Shown in pieces: positions 1-8,242 of a stretch of 64,000 bases of DNA. The translations under genes and the position numbers were made by a program. A model generated the notes under the pieces. It was not told the origin of the DNA. It made no database searches and saw nothing but the letters and a program-made list of their open reading frames with translations. Position 1 is the first letter of the stretch. Each line of letters starts with the position of its first letter. The stretch is from Nonomuraea turcica (GTDB lineage Bacteria > Actinomycetota > Actinomycetes > Streptosporangiales > Streptosporangiaceae): positions 1 through 64,000 of the forward strand of contig NZ_JAUZQF010000015.1 in NCBI RefSeq assembly GCF_030718205.1, given 5' to 3'.

Positions 1-83
1 CTTCAAGGCCACCTCGGCCACCCAGACCATGACCATCGACGGGGGCGGGGGGGGGGCCGCCGCCGGGGGCCCACCGCTGACTG

Positions 84-605
84 CTACGACAACACCCTCT
101 CCCCCAGCACAGCGGCCACCTGCGGGGCGACCTGGTCCGCCCAGGCTGTCAGGATCTCCGCCAGGCCCGGGAGCTGTCTCTCGAGCACCGCCAGACCCGG
201 TGTGGGCACGGCGGCGCCGAGCTCCACCAGCAGCGGCCGCAGGTGCACCTCGACCGCGAGCGCATGCTTGGGATCTCCCATGACCAGCAGGGGCAGCGCC
301 GCCTTGCCGGCCAGGCCGTCCTGCGGCAGCCGGTCGAGGAAGGATTTGAGCAGCCCGGTGTAGGCGCCCTTGTACGTGGGGCTGGCCACCACCAGCACGC
401 TCGACTCGGCCACCAGCTCCAGCGCCACCTCGACCCCGGGGGACGCGCCAGGTGAGAGCAGATGCGGGCCGAGCGCGGACAGGTCCACGACCTCGTTGGG
501 CCCGGCCGCGCCGATCCTGGCCGCGATCGCCTCCGCGGCCGCGATGGCGACGGTCCGCGTCCTGGAGCCCTCCCGGGGATTCCCGACCAGCGTGACGATG
601 CTCAT
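84..605 (-). CDS. NADPH-dependent FMN reductase
   Basis: A 173-residue flavodoxin-fold reductase of the NADPH:FMN family (SsuE/MsuE type). The N-terminus has the beta strand plus phosphate-binding loop GNPREGSRT (residues 8-16), and SPTYKGAYTG at mid-protein is the usual flavin-contact segment. It would supply reduced FMN to the flavin monooxygenase encoded just upstream. The ATG at 605 is chosen because it overlaps the TGA of that monooxygenase (ATGA) and begins the conserved fold; the open frame continues to 809 without family resemblance. Last gene of the five-gene sulfur-scavenging operon. Confidence 0.88.
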   Translation of the reverse strand: MSIVTLVGNPREGSRTRTVAIAAAEAIAARIGAAGPNEVVDLSALGPHLLSPGASPGVEVALELVAESSVLVVASPTYKGAYTGLLKSFLDRLPQDGLAGKAALPLLVMGDPKHALAVEVHLRPLLVELGAAVPTPGLAVLERQLPGLAEILTAWADQVAPQVAAVLGERVLS

Positions 606-1927
606 CCGGCCACCGCCAGCTGCGCGGCGTACTGGGAACGGGGTCTGGCCAGGCCATAGGTGTCGCGGAGCGTGCGGCCCTCGTACTCGTGCCTGAAGAG
701 CCCCCTGGCCTGCAGCTCCGGCACCACATAGTCCACGAAGTCGGACAGGCCGCCGGGCAGGATCGGCGGCATGACGTTGAATCCGTCGGCCGCGCCGTTG
801 AAGAACCACTCCTGAATCTGGTCGGCGATCTGCTCGGGCGTGCCGGCGACGACCCGGTGGCCGCGTCCGCCGGCCAGGCGGCCGAGGAGTTGCCTGACCG
901 TGAGGCGTTCCCGCCTGGCCAGGTCCACCACCAGCTTGCGGCGGCTCTGCGCGCCCTCCGTCTCGACGGGCACGTCCGGCAGCGGCCCGTCCAGCGCGTC
1001 CTCGGTCAGGTCGATCCCGGTCAGGTGGGAGAGCTGGGCCAGCCCGTACGCCGGGATGATGAGGTCCTCCAGCTCCTTCTCCAGCCGCAGCGCCTCCCGC
1101 TCGGTCGAGCCGATGATCGGCGAGATCCCCGGCAGGACCAGCAGCTCATCGGGCCGGCGACCGTATGCGGCCAGGCGGCCCTTCAGGTCGGCGTAGAACA
1201 CCTGCCCCTCGGCGAGCGTCTGCTGCGCGGTGAAGACCGCTTCGGCGTGGCGGGCGGCGAACTCCTTGCCGTCCTCCGACGACCCGGCCTGGACCAGGAG
1301 CGGGTGGCCCTGGGGCGGGCGTGCGGTGTTGAGCGGGCCGCGCACCGCGAAGTGCTCGCCCACGTGCTCGATCGCGTGGATCTTGCCGGTGTCGGCATAG
1401 TGGCCGCCGAGGCGGTCGACCAGGATCGCGCCGTCCTCCCAGCTGTCCCACAACTTGCGCACGACCTCCAGGAACTCGCTCGCCCTGGCGTAGCGGGCGG
1501 CGTGCGCGGGCCGCTCGACGCCGAAGTTGCGGGCTTCGGCCTCGCCGGCCGAGGTGACGATGTTCCAGCCGGCCCGGCCGCCGCTGATGTGGTCGAGCGA
1601 GGCGAACTTGCGTGCCACGTGGAAGGGCTCGTTGTACGTCGTCGAGGCGGTGGCGATGAGGCCGATGTGGTCGGTGACCGCGGCCAGGGCCGACAACAAC
1701 GTCAGCGGCTCCAGGCCGCCGAGCGCGTTGTGAGCGACGTCGCCGTGCAGGGCCACGCCGTCGGCGAGGAAGACCGAGTCGAGCTTGCCGCGCTCGGCGA
1801 TCCTGGCCAGCTCCTGATAGTGGCGTACGTCAGTGAGGCGGGCCGGCTCGGTGCGCGGGTGCCGCCAGGCCGCCTCGTGGTGGCCCACGCCCATGAGGAA
1901 GGCGTTGAGGTGAAGCTTTCTCGTCAC
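602..1927 (-). CDS. LLM-class flavin-dependent monooxygenase (NtaA/SnaA/DszA type)
   Basis: A 441-residue TIM-barrel monooxygenase of the bacterial-luciferase superfamily, using FMNH2 from the adjacent reductase. Family signatures are LDHISGGRAGWNIVTS (around residue 135), ASTTYNEPFHVARKFASLDH before it, and the QAGSSEDGKEFAARHAE segment typical of the NtaA/SnaA/DszA branch. That branch oxidises organosulfur compounds, nitrilotriacetate or pristinamycin. With a sulfonate-type ABC transporter in the same operon, oxidative release of sulfite from an organosulfur compound is the likeliest role (inference). The GTG start at 1927 overlaps the permease stop (GTGA). Confidence 0.88.
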   Translation of the reverse strand: MTRKLHLNAFLMGVGHHEAAWRHPRTEPARLTDVRHYQELARIAERGKLDSVFLADGVALHGDVAHNALGGLEPLTLLSALAAVTDHIGLIATASTTYNEPFHVARKFASLDHISGGRAGWNIVTSAGEAEARNFGVERPAHAARYARASEFLEVVRKLWDSWEDGAILVDRLGGHYADTGKIHAIEHVGEHFAVRGPLNTARPPQGHPLLVQAGSSEDGKEFAARHAEAVFTAQQTLAEGQVFYADLKGRLAAYGRRPDELLVLPGISPIIGSTEREALRLEKELEDLIIPAYGLAQLSHLTGIDLTEDALDGPLPDVPVETEGAQSRRKLVVDLARRERLTVRQLLGRLAGGRGHRVVAGTPEQIADQIQEWFFNGAADGFNVMPPILPGGLSDFVDYVVPELQARGLFRHEYEGRTLRDTYGLARPRSQYAAQLAVAG

Positions 1928-2886
1928 GTGGTCCTCCAGGTGGAGAAGCGGCGCTCGACGGCGACCAGCAGCAGGTTGAACAGCAGGCCCAGCACGGAGA
2001 TCGTGATGATGCCGGCGTACATGTCGGGGATGCGGAAGCTGGACTGGGTGTCCAGGATGAGGTAGCCGAGCCCGGCCTTGGCACCGACCATCTCGGCGAA
2101 CAGCAGCACGAGGATCGAGTACGCGCCCGCCAGCCGCACGCCGGTGAAGATCGTCGGCACGGCGGCGGGCAGGATCACCTTCTGGAACAGCCGGACCGGG
2201 CCGAGGCCCATGGATCTGGCCGACTTGATGAGCAGGGGTTCGACGGTACGCACGCCGCTGATGGTGTTGAGCAGGATCGGCCACGAGCACGCGTACAGGA
2301 CGAAGGTGATCTTCGTGGTCTCGCCGATGCCGAGGATCAGCGTGAACACCGGCAGCAGCGCCACCGCCGAGGTGTTACGGAACAGCTCGAGCAGCGGGAC
2401 CAGGAAGTCGGAGACCGGGCGGTACCAGCCGATCAGCAGGCCGAGCGGGATGGCCAGCACGATGGCCAGGCCGAAGCCGGCCAGGGAGCGGGCCAGGGAG
2501 GCCAGTAGGTGTTCGGGGAGTTGCCCGCTGATCAAGAGGTCGTACCAGGCGACGAGGTTCTCCGACAGCGGGGGGACGAAGACGCGGTCCAGGACGCCGA
2601 GCCTGGGCAGGATCTCCCAGGCGGCCAGGAGGAGCAGGATGGCCGTGGAGTTGACGGCGGCGCGCCGTGCCAGGCGCCCGAGCCGCGCCGCGCGCCCGAG
2701 CCGTAGGGCGTGCCCAATCCGTGGGGCGCGCCCGATCCGTGCCGCCCGGGCCCCGCGCGGGCCGGGAGAGGGCGGCGGCGTGCCGGTGTCCGTCTCCGGA
2801 ACGGCGATGTCGTCGTGTGCTTCGTCGTCGGGCAGGTCGTACCAGTGGAGCTCGCCGGGCGGCGTCTCCTGACGGGTCTCAGCCAT
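1924..2886 (-). CDS. ABC transporter permease, sulfonate/taurine/nitrate type
   Basis: A 320-residue inner-membrane permease of the SsuC/TauC/NrtB family. Residues 1-75 form an unusual Arg/Pro-rich cytoplasmic extension; six hydrophobic segments follow. The EAA-type loop is visible at LIKSARSMGLGPVRLFQKVILPA, with G and I/L at the expected places. It would form the channel for the substrate delivered by the lipoprotein encoded at 3682-4692. The start at 2886 overlaps the ATPase stop by 8 bp, showing translational coupling. Substrate is not readable from sequence; the family moves sulfonates, taurine, nitrate or thiamine precursors. Confidence 0.88.
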   Translation of the reverse strand: MAETRQETPPGELHWYDLPDDEAHDDIAVPETDTGTPPPSPGPRGARAARIGRAPRIGHALRLGRAARLGRLARRAAVNSTAILLLLAAWEILPRLGVLDRVFVPPLSENLVAWYDLLISGQLPEHLLASLARSLAGFGLAIVLAIPLGLLIGWYRPVSDFLVPLLELFRNTSAVALLPVFTLILGIGETTKITFVLYACSWPILLNTISGVRTVEPLLIKSARSMGLGPVRLFQKVILPAAVPTIFTGVRLAGAYSILVLLFAEMVGAKAGLGYLILDTQSSFRIPDMYAGIITISVLGLLFNLLLVAVERRFSTWRTT

Positions 2887-3685
2887 GGGAGATCGCCACC
2901 TCGCGCTCCTGGACCTGCGCCGCCGCCACCTCGTCGCGCAGCAGCTTCCACACGTGGTGCCGGTACTCGCCGAAGACCGGATCGGCCCGCAGGTCGCCCT
3001 CGCGCGAGTCGAACGCGATGTCGACGATCTCCTTGATCCGGCCGGGCCTGGAGGTCATCACGGCGACCCGCTCCCCCAGGTAGACGGCCTCGTCGATGCC
3101 GTGGGTGATGAAGATGACCGTCTTGCCGGTGTGCTGCCAGACGCGCACCAGCTCCTCCTGCAGGGACTCGCGGGTCTGCGCGTCCAGCGCGGCGAACGGC
3201 TCGTCCATCAGCAGCACGTCCGGGTCGAAGGCGAGGCTGCGGGCGATGGCCACCCGCTGCCGCATGCCGCCGGACAACTCGTGCGGGTAGCGGTCCTCGA
3301 AGCCGGCCAGGCCGACGAGCGCGAGGTGCTCACGTGCCCGCCGGGCCCGCTCCTTCCGCGGCACGGCCTTGGCCTCCAGCCCGAACTCGACGTTGGCCTG
3401 GGCGGTGCGCCAGGGGAACAGGGCGTACTGCTGGAAGACGATCCCCCGGTCGAGCCCGGGGCCGGTGACAGGCGCGCCGTCGATGACGATCTCCCCTGTC
3501 GTCGGGCGCGTCAGCCCGGCGACCAGGTCGAGGAGTGTGGACTTGCCGCAGCCGCTGGGGCCCACGAGCGTAAGGAACTCGCCCGCGCGCACGTCGAGGT
3601 CCACGCCGGACAGCGCGGTGAACGGCTCGCCGCCGTCCCTGACGGGGAAGGTCTTGCTGACGTTCCTGATGCCGATTTTGCTCAT
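2879..3685 (-). CDS. ABC transporter ATP-binding protein (SsuB/TauB type)
   Basis: A 268-residue ATPase. Walker A GPSGCGKST (about residues 43-51), Q-loop FQQYALFPW, signature LSGGMRQRVAIARS, Walker B VLLMDEPFAALD and the H-loop FITHGIDEAVYL are all present, so it should be active. The Q-loop FPW and IDEAVYL motifs are characteristic of the SsuB/TauB/NrtD group. It powers uptake through the adjacent permease. The ATG at 3685 overlaps the end of the binding-protein gene (ATGA), and the stop overlaps the permease start. Confidence 0.93.
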   Translation of the reverse strand: MSKIGIRNVSKTFPVRDGGEPFTALSGVDLDVRAGEFLTLVGPSGCGKSTLLDLVAGLTRPTTGEIVIDGAPVTGPGLDRGIVFQQYALFPWRTAQANVEFGLEAKAVPRKERARRAREHLALVGLAGFEDRYPHELSGGMRQRVAIARSLAFDPDVLLMDEPFAALDAQTRESLQEELVRVWQHTGKTVIFITHGIDEAVYLGERVAVMTSRPGRIKEIVDIAFDSREGDLRADPVFGEYRHHVWKLLRDEVAAAQVQEREVAISHG

Positions 3686-4692
3686 GATCCGCTCCCGCCG
3701 GCGTAGGGGTTGAACGCGTTGGTGTAGAGGTCGGCCGCCTTGACCTGGCCGGGCTTGATCTCGCCTTCGCGCTGCAGCCAGTCGATCCAGGTCTGGAACT
3801 CCTTCTCGGCGATGACGCCGCCCTTGCCGGCGATGCCGGTGCTCTTCCAGAACCGCACGGTGTCGGCGCTCTCGTTGCGGCCGCGCTTGGCGATGATCTG
3901 CTCGAACGTGGCGATGACCTCCTCACGGGAGTGGGTCTGCGCCCATTCGACGGCCTTGGCGAAGCCGGTCACGAAGGTTTTGGTGGTGGTCGGGTTGTCA
4001 GCGATGAAGTCCTCGCGCAGGACGATGGCTCCGGCCGTGAACGGGCCGAGCAGGTCCACGTCGGTGAACAGCGGCCGCAGCCCGCCGCGTTCGAGCGCCT
4101 TGTCCTTGAGCACGCCGCCCAGCGTGCCGACGTCGAGCTGACCCTGCCGGATGGCCTGCTCGGTGTTGACCGGCGGGATCACCACCAGCTGGACCTGCTT
4201 GATCTCGTCGGGCGTCAGCCCTTCGCGCCTGAGGTACTCCTTGATGACGGCCTCGTGGTGCGCGCCGAGCGTGTTGACGCCGATCCTTTTGCCGATGAGG
4301 TCGCGGGCGGTCTTGATGGGGCTGTTCTCGTTGACGTAGTAGCCGTTGAAGGTGTCCTTGTCGGAGCCGTAGTAGCCGATCACCGCCTTGATGGGGGCCT
4401 TGGCCGCCTTGAGCTTGATGATCGCGCCGTCGAAGGCGCCGCCGAAGTCGGTCTGCCCCGTGGCCGCGGACTGGATGTCCTGCGGTCCCGAGGTGGTGTT
4501 GCCCACCCACTTCAGCTTGAGGTCGCCGAGATAGCCGAGCTCCGCGGCCAGTTCGGGGAAGGTGACGGCGCCGGCGCTGCCCTGGTAACGCAGCACCTTG
4601 ACCTCCGAGTCGGATGTCGCCTCGGCGCCGCCGCAACCGGCCAGGACGGCGGGCAGCAGCGCGGCGATGAGGGCAGGTTTGAGCTTGATCAC
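3682..4692 (-). CDS. ABC transporter substrate-binding lipoprotein (SsuA/TauA type)
   Basis: A 336-residue extracytoplasmic solute receptor. A 19-residue signal ends in the lipobox VLAGC with the lipid-bearing Cys at 20. The mature part is of the NMT1/SsuA fold: LRYQGSAGAVTFPELAAELG at the front, DIQSAATGQTDFGG, and the hinge region GKRIGVNTLGAHHEAVIKEYL. It is the first gene of the operon, which it opens behind a good promoter at 4818-4846. Substrate assignment to sulfonates is inferred from the coupled flavin monooxygenase and reductase. Confidence 0.9.
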   Translation of the reverse strand: MIKLKPALIAALLPAVLAGCGGAEATSDSEVKVLRYQGSAGAVTFPELAAELGYLGDLKLKWVGNTTSGPQDIQSAATGQTDFGGAFDGAIIKLKAAKAPIKAVIGYYGSDKDTFNGYYVNENSPIKTARDLIGKRIGVNTLGAHHEAVIKEYLRREGLTPDEIKQVQLVVIPPVNTEQAIRQGQLDVGTLGGVLKDKALERGGLRPLFTDVDLLGPFTAGAIVLREDFIADNPTTTKTFVTGFAKAVEWAQTHSREEVIATFEQIIAKRGRNESADTVRFWKSTGIAGKGGVIAEKEFQTWIDWLQREGEIKPGQVKAADLYTNAFNPYAGGSGS

Positions 4693-4817
4693 GATGGGTT
4701 CCTCTGGGGAGGGAAAAGAGGTCTGCCTGGGTGCGTGATCAGCGACACTGCGCGCTGGCGACGTGGCCGAAGTCCACGTGCGGGCGGGTTGTCAGGTAAA
4801 GGCCCCTCATGCCTACG

Positions 4818-4846
4818 AAGCTACGGATCTCCAGGCGTAAAGTCAA
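4818..4846 (-). promoter_or_regulatory. candidate promoter of the organosulfur operon
   Basis: Read on the minus strand there is TTGACT (4846-4841), a 17-bp spacer, and TAGCTT (4823-4818). This is a near-consensus housekeeping sigma promoter about 125 bp before the binding-protein start codon at 4692. Confidence 0.55.
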
Positions 4847-4847
4847 C

Positions 4848-4872
4848 ATTTCCTACATGGCATACATGAAAT
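4848..4872. promoter_or_regulatory. dyad-symmetric operator candidate between divergent genes
   Basis: A 25-bp imperfect palindrome, outer arms ATTTC and GAAAT and inner arms ATG and CAT around a central G, with 9 of 12 positions paired. It sits immediately upstream of the minus-strand -35 box and about 45 bp before the plus-strand start at 4916. One regulator could therefore control both the transporter operon and the small monooxygenase-fold gene. Confidence 0.45.
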
Positions 4873-4915
4873 TCGCCGTCGCTAAGCTCGGGCCGTACCG
4901 ATCTATGGAGGGCCG

Positions 4916-5248
4916 ATGATCTTCATTACCGCCAAGTTCCGCATCCTGCCCGAGCACGCCGATCGCTGGCCGGAGATCTCCGCCGCGTTCACCGAGGCGA
5001 CCCGCGCCGAGCCCGGCTGCCTGTGGTTCGACTGGTCGCGCAGCCTTGAAGACCCGAGCGAGTACGTCCTGGTCGAGGCGTTCCGCGACGACGCGGCCGG
5101 GGCCGCGCACGTGCAGTCGGACCACTTCAAGCAGGCTCAGCGCACGCTGCCGGACTACCTGGCCGAGACGCCGCGGATCGTCAACGCAGCGGTCCCGCAG
5201 GACGACTGGTCGGAGCTCGGCGAGCTCGCGGTTGCCCCGCGGGGTTAG
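4916..5248 (+). CDS. putative quinol/antibiotic biosynthesis monooxygenase-fold protein (ABM domain)
   Basis: A 110-residue single-domain dimeric alpha/beta barrel of the ABM family. It starts MIFITAKFRILPEHADRW, followed by EPGCLWFDWSRSLEDPSEYVLVEAFRDDAAGAAHVQSDHFK, the classic ABM pattern with the conserved W, E and H...HF positions. Such proteins are cofactor-free oxygenases or degrade reactive quinols and aldehydes. A GGAGGG ribosome site precedes ATG 4916. It is divergent from the sulfur operon, so it may detoxify a monooxygenase product (inference). Its stop overlaps the converging GH35 stop (TTAG). Confidence 0.82.
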   Translation: MIFITAKFRILPEHADRWPEISAAFTEATRAEPGCLWFDWSRSLEDPSEYVLVEAFRDDAAGAAHVQSDHFKQAQRTLPDYLAETPRIVNAAVPQDDWSELGELAVAPRG

Positions 5249-8103
5249 TCCACGCGGACGTTGCCGTAGGCGAACAGGCTGATCGGGCCGGGGCCGGCGG
5301 GCGCCGGCTCTTCGGCGATGACGGCCAGGGCGAGGGTGTTGGTCCCGCGCTCGGTCAGCAGCCCGGCCGGGAGCGAAAACTCCTTCTGTGGGCCGATGTC
5401 GCCGCCGTACTGGCCGACGTTCCAGCCGTTGAGGAAGACCAGCACGCGGTACGCCGGTGAGGGGTCGCCACCGAAGCGGAGGCCGATCGGGACGTCCTGG
5501 CCCTGGGGCAGGTCGAGCGTGAAGGACGTCCGGTACCAGGTGACGCCGGGGGTCAATGGGGCGGCCGGGGTGGCGTTCTTCCAGGATTTGTCGGGATAGG
5601 TCGGCAGGTGCCAGCCGGTGCGTTCGCCGTACAGGCCGCCGTTGTTGAGCCCGCCGCGCACCGGATCGGCCCCGGCGGCGCCCTGGATGCGCCAGGAGAT
5701 CGGGGTGCCGCCGGCAGAGGCGCCGACCAGGCCGCGTGGCTGTTTGAAGCGCAGGTCGTCGGCGATCCAGTCGTCGTTGTGGCCCATGTTGGCGACGAGG
5801 ACGGCGACCACGTTGTCCGCGCCCGGCTTGAGCGCGCCCGCCGGGATGGGGAAGTGGCCGGGGCCGGGGTCGGGGTTGGGCGGGGTCCACTGGTCGCCGG
5901 AGTCCGCCTGCACGCCGCCGGCCGCCGAGCCGAGGTAGCGGCCGTTCAGCCACACCAGGTAGTTGCCGCGTTTGCCGGTGATCGCGTTCAGGTCGATGGT
6001 GGTCTCGGCTCCGGTGGCGGTGAAGTGGCCGCGGTACCAGACGTTGCCGTAGTGGTAGCCGTAGTCGTCGGCGTACAGGACGGGCAGGGTCTTGGGCGGG
6101 TGCGGGCTGGTGGTCGTGGTGCGGTCGGCGCGGGTCCATCGCGAGTCGTCGAACCCGGGCTGGGCCTCAGGGGCCTCGGGGCGGGTACGCCAGGAGGTCA
6201 GCTCGGGCATCGGGGCCGGTTCGGGGGCACGGGCCGAGCCGAGCAGCGAGCCGCTCGGCGTACGGGTCACGCGGACGTCGCGTGTGCCGATCCGCAGCCG
6301 GTGGGCCGCGGGCGGCGCGAACACCTCCACCGCCGGGCTCGCGGCATTCCCGGCCGCCACGGGCGTGGTTTCCCCTGCCACGTCGGCCACGAGGCGTACG
6401 GTGTCGCCGCTCACGGACGCCGAGCGCACGAGATCCGTGCCGCGCACCAGCACCGGGCCCGTAGCCGTGTCCGCCAGCCAGAACCTCGCCGCCTCCTCAT
6501 CCGTGCCGATCAGGAGCAGCAGTGGTCGCCGCCCGCCTCCCGTGACCAGCACACGGGCCAGCCCTTCGTGGCTGTAGTCGAGTCGCAGCTCGCCCCCCGC
6601 GTAGGAACTGCTCACGCGGCCTTCGAGCACCGTGACGCGCGGCTCGGACCCGTACCGCAGGATGGTGGCGCCGGGTGAGCCCGCGGTGCCGTAGAGGACG
6701 GCGACGTCGCGGCCCCCGATGGCGGCGTGCGTCATGATCTCGGACGTGGACAGGACCAGGCGCTGGTCGCCGAGGTCGTACTCGCCGACGAGCACGTGGG
6801 CGTCACGTCCCTTGACCTGCACGGGCACGCGGTGTCCCGCCCAGTCGAGGGTGGCGGTGTCCGTGCTCGTCGCGGCCCGGTCGGTGTGCTTGACGAGGAC
6901 GAACTCGGTGCCGGTGTCCGGGTTGGCGCGCGCCACGGTGGTCAGGGCCGGATTGTCGGATGCGGGCGGCGTGGCGACCGGGTCGGTCTTGGCCAGCGGC
7001 GCGACCGCCTGCAGGAAGTAGCCCTGGCGTTTGAACTCGTCGTACTTGGGGGTCAGTTGCCGGGCCTCGGTGATCGGGGCGCCGTAGTCGTAGGAGGTGT
7101 ACACGTCGTTGGGCTGGGCGAGCCAGCCCCAGTTCGTGCCGCCGTACCCCATGTAGTACGAGAACATCGTCGCCCCGGTCGTCACCAGGTTGTTCTTGTA
7201 GAAATACTTCATGAAGGCAGGTCCGGTGAGCTCGCGGCACTTGTCGTAGCCCGCGTCGCCCACGTCGATCGCGCCGGCTTGGTATTCGGCGGCGAACACG
7301 GGGATGTCGTCCCGCAGCCGCTCGGTCAGCCCCTCGCCCCACGGCCCCCACAGGCCGGGGTTGGCGCATTCGAAGGACTGCGGGTAGTCGTCGATGCCCG
7401 GGATCTGCACGGCGCCCGGTCCGGTCGCCCAGGTCGAGCTCCAGCTGCCGCCGTCGCAGCAGTCGTTGGTCGTGATGGGCACGTCGATGCCGTCGGCCCG
7501 GGCCTGGTCCTGGATGTCCTGCATATAGGCGGCGTCGGTGTTGACCTGGTACTCGTTCTCGGCGTTGTAGAGGATCACCGGCCCGCCCTCGGTGACCTGA
7601 TGCCTGGCGATGATCGGGTTGATCCGGTGCAGCCACTCCCGGTAGGCGGCCTGGTAGCCGCTCTCGCTGCTGCGGGCCCGCCCCGGCACGGTCTTCACCC
7701 AGGCGGGCAGGCCGCCGCCGCTGCTCTCGGCGTTGATGTACGGCCCCGGCCGCGCGATGACGTACAGCCCAGCTTCGGACGCCATCCGCAGCAGCCGGTC
7801 CACGTCACGCACGCCGGTGAAGTCGTACACGCCGGGTTTCGGTGAGTGGTAGGCCCACGAGAAGTAGAGGGAGACCGCGTTGAACCCGGCCGCCTTGAAC
7901 TTCTCCAGCACGTCCTGCCATAACCGCGGGCTGGGCAGCCGGAAGTAGTGGAACTCGGCCGCCTGCACCACGACCCGGCGGCCGTCCACCATCAGCGAAT
8001 ACCGGTCGTAGGTAACCTCGCGCGCGGCCGCGGCGCGAGCGGGCGCGACGAGAGTGGCACAGGTCAGCAGCATGGCCAGGAGCAGCGAGAGGGTCCGCCT
8101 CAT
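5245..8103 (-). CDS. secreted GH35 beta-galactosidase
   Basis: A 952-residue exported glycoside hydrolase. A signal peptide of about 25 residues (MRRTLSLLLAMLL... ending in APARAAA) precedes the GH35 barrel. Landmarks are AEFHYFRLP, GLYVIARPGPYINAE, the acid/base Glu in YNAENEYQ and the nucleophile Glu in FAAEYQAG. C-terminal beta-sandwich domains include WYRTSFTLD and the last LFLNGWNVGQYGGDIGPQ-like stretch. It should release terminal beta-galactose from polysaccharides outside the cell. The ATG at 8103 is chosen over an upstream frame start at 8139 because the signal peptide begins there and the promoter places transcription onset at or next to it. Confidence 0.9.
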   Translation of the reverse strand: MRRTLSLLLAMLLTCATLVAPARAAAAREVTYDRYSLMVDGRRVVVQAAEFHYFRLPSPRLWQDVLEKFKAAGFNAVSLYFSWAYHSPKPGVYDFTGVRDVDRLLRMASEAGLYVIARPGPYINAESSGGGLPAWVKTVPGRARSSESGYQAAYREWLHRINPIIARHQVTEGGPVILYNAENEYQVNTDAAYMQDIQDQARADGIDVPITTNDCCDGGSWSSTWATGPGAVQIPGIDDYPQSFECANPGLWGPWGEGLTERLRDDIPVFAAEYQAGAIDVGDAGYDKCRELTGPAFMKYFYKNNLVTTGATMFSYYMGYGGTNWGWLAQPNDVYTSYDYGAPITEARQLTPKYDEFKRQGYFLQAVAPLAKTDPVATPPASDNPALTTVARANPDTGTEFVLVKHTDRAATSTDTATLDWAGHRVPVQVKGRDAHVLVGEYDLGDQRLVLSTSEIMTHAAIGGRDVAVLYGTAGSPGATILRYGSEPRVTVLEGRVSSSYAGGELRLDYSHEGLARVLVTGGGRRPLLLLIGTDEEAARFWLADTATGPVLVRGTDLVRSASVSGDTVRLVADVAGETTPVAAGNAASPAVEVFAPPAAHRLRIGTRDVRVTRTPSGSLLGSARAPEPAPMPELTSWRTRPEAPEAQPGFDDSRWTRADRTTTTSPHPPKTLPVLYADDYGYHYGNVWYRGHFTATGAETTIDLNAITGKRGNYLVWLNGRYLGSAAGGVQADSGDQWTPPNPDPGPGHFPIPAGALKPGADNVVAVLVANMGHNDDWIADDLRFKQPRGLVGASAGGTPISWRIQGAAGADPVRGGLNNGGLYGERTGWHLPTYPDKSWKNATPAAPLTPGVTWYRTSFTLDLPQGQDVPIGLRFGGDPSPAYRVLVFLNGWNVGQYGGDIGPQKEFSLPAGLLTERGTNTLALAVIAEEPAPAGPGPISLFAYGNVRVD

Positions 8104-8109
8104 GGCATT

Positions 8110-8139
8110 TAATTTGGCGACCCGCCAAACAAAAGTCAA
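8110..8139 (-). promoter_or_regulatory. GH35 promoter with operator between -35 and -10; possible leaderless start
   Basis: On the minus strand TTGACT (8139-8134) is followed 18 bp later by AAATTA (8115-8110). The perfect palindrome TTTGGCG-N3-CGCCAAA (8113-8129) fills the spacer, a classic repressor position. The -10 lies only about 7 bp before ATG 8103, so the mRNA may be leaderless. A sugar-responsive LacI, GntR or ROK repressor is the natural candidate, but none is adjacent. Confidence 0.6.
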
Positions 8140-8242
8140 CGACCTGGACCTGGCGAGGGTCTCGTTTACGCGACTGCCTCACTCGGCCTGACATTTCCCG
8201 CTATGGTGCCCAAGATCCCGTAAGCCTTGTCACAGGAGTCCC

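Noticed and set aside
1..83. Possible 3' end of an upstream plus-strand gene running into a poly-G tract
   Set aside because: Only about 25 codons are visible, the frame crosses a G run of uncertain length, and no family is recognisable, so it cannot be supported as a gene.
29..283. 84-codon plus-strand frame
   Set aside because: It is low-complexity Pro/Ala/Arg sequence antisense to the FMN reductase and has no ribosome site.
689..2065. Long plus-strand frame opposite the flavin monooxygenase
   Set aside because: It is a GC-bias shadow: the minus strand has a full family match with coupled starts.
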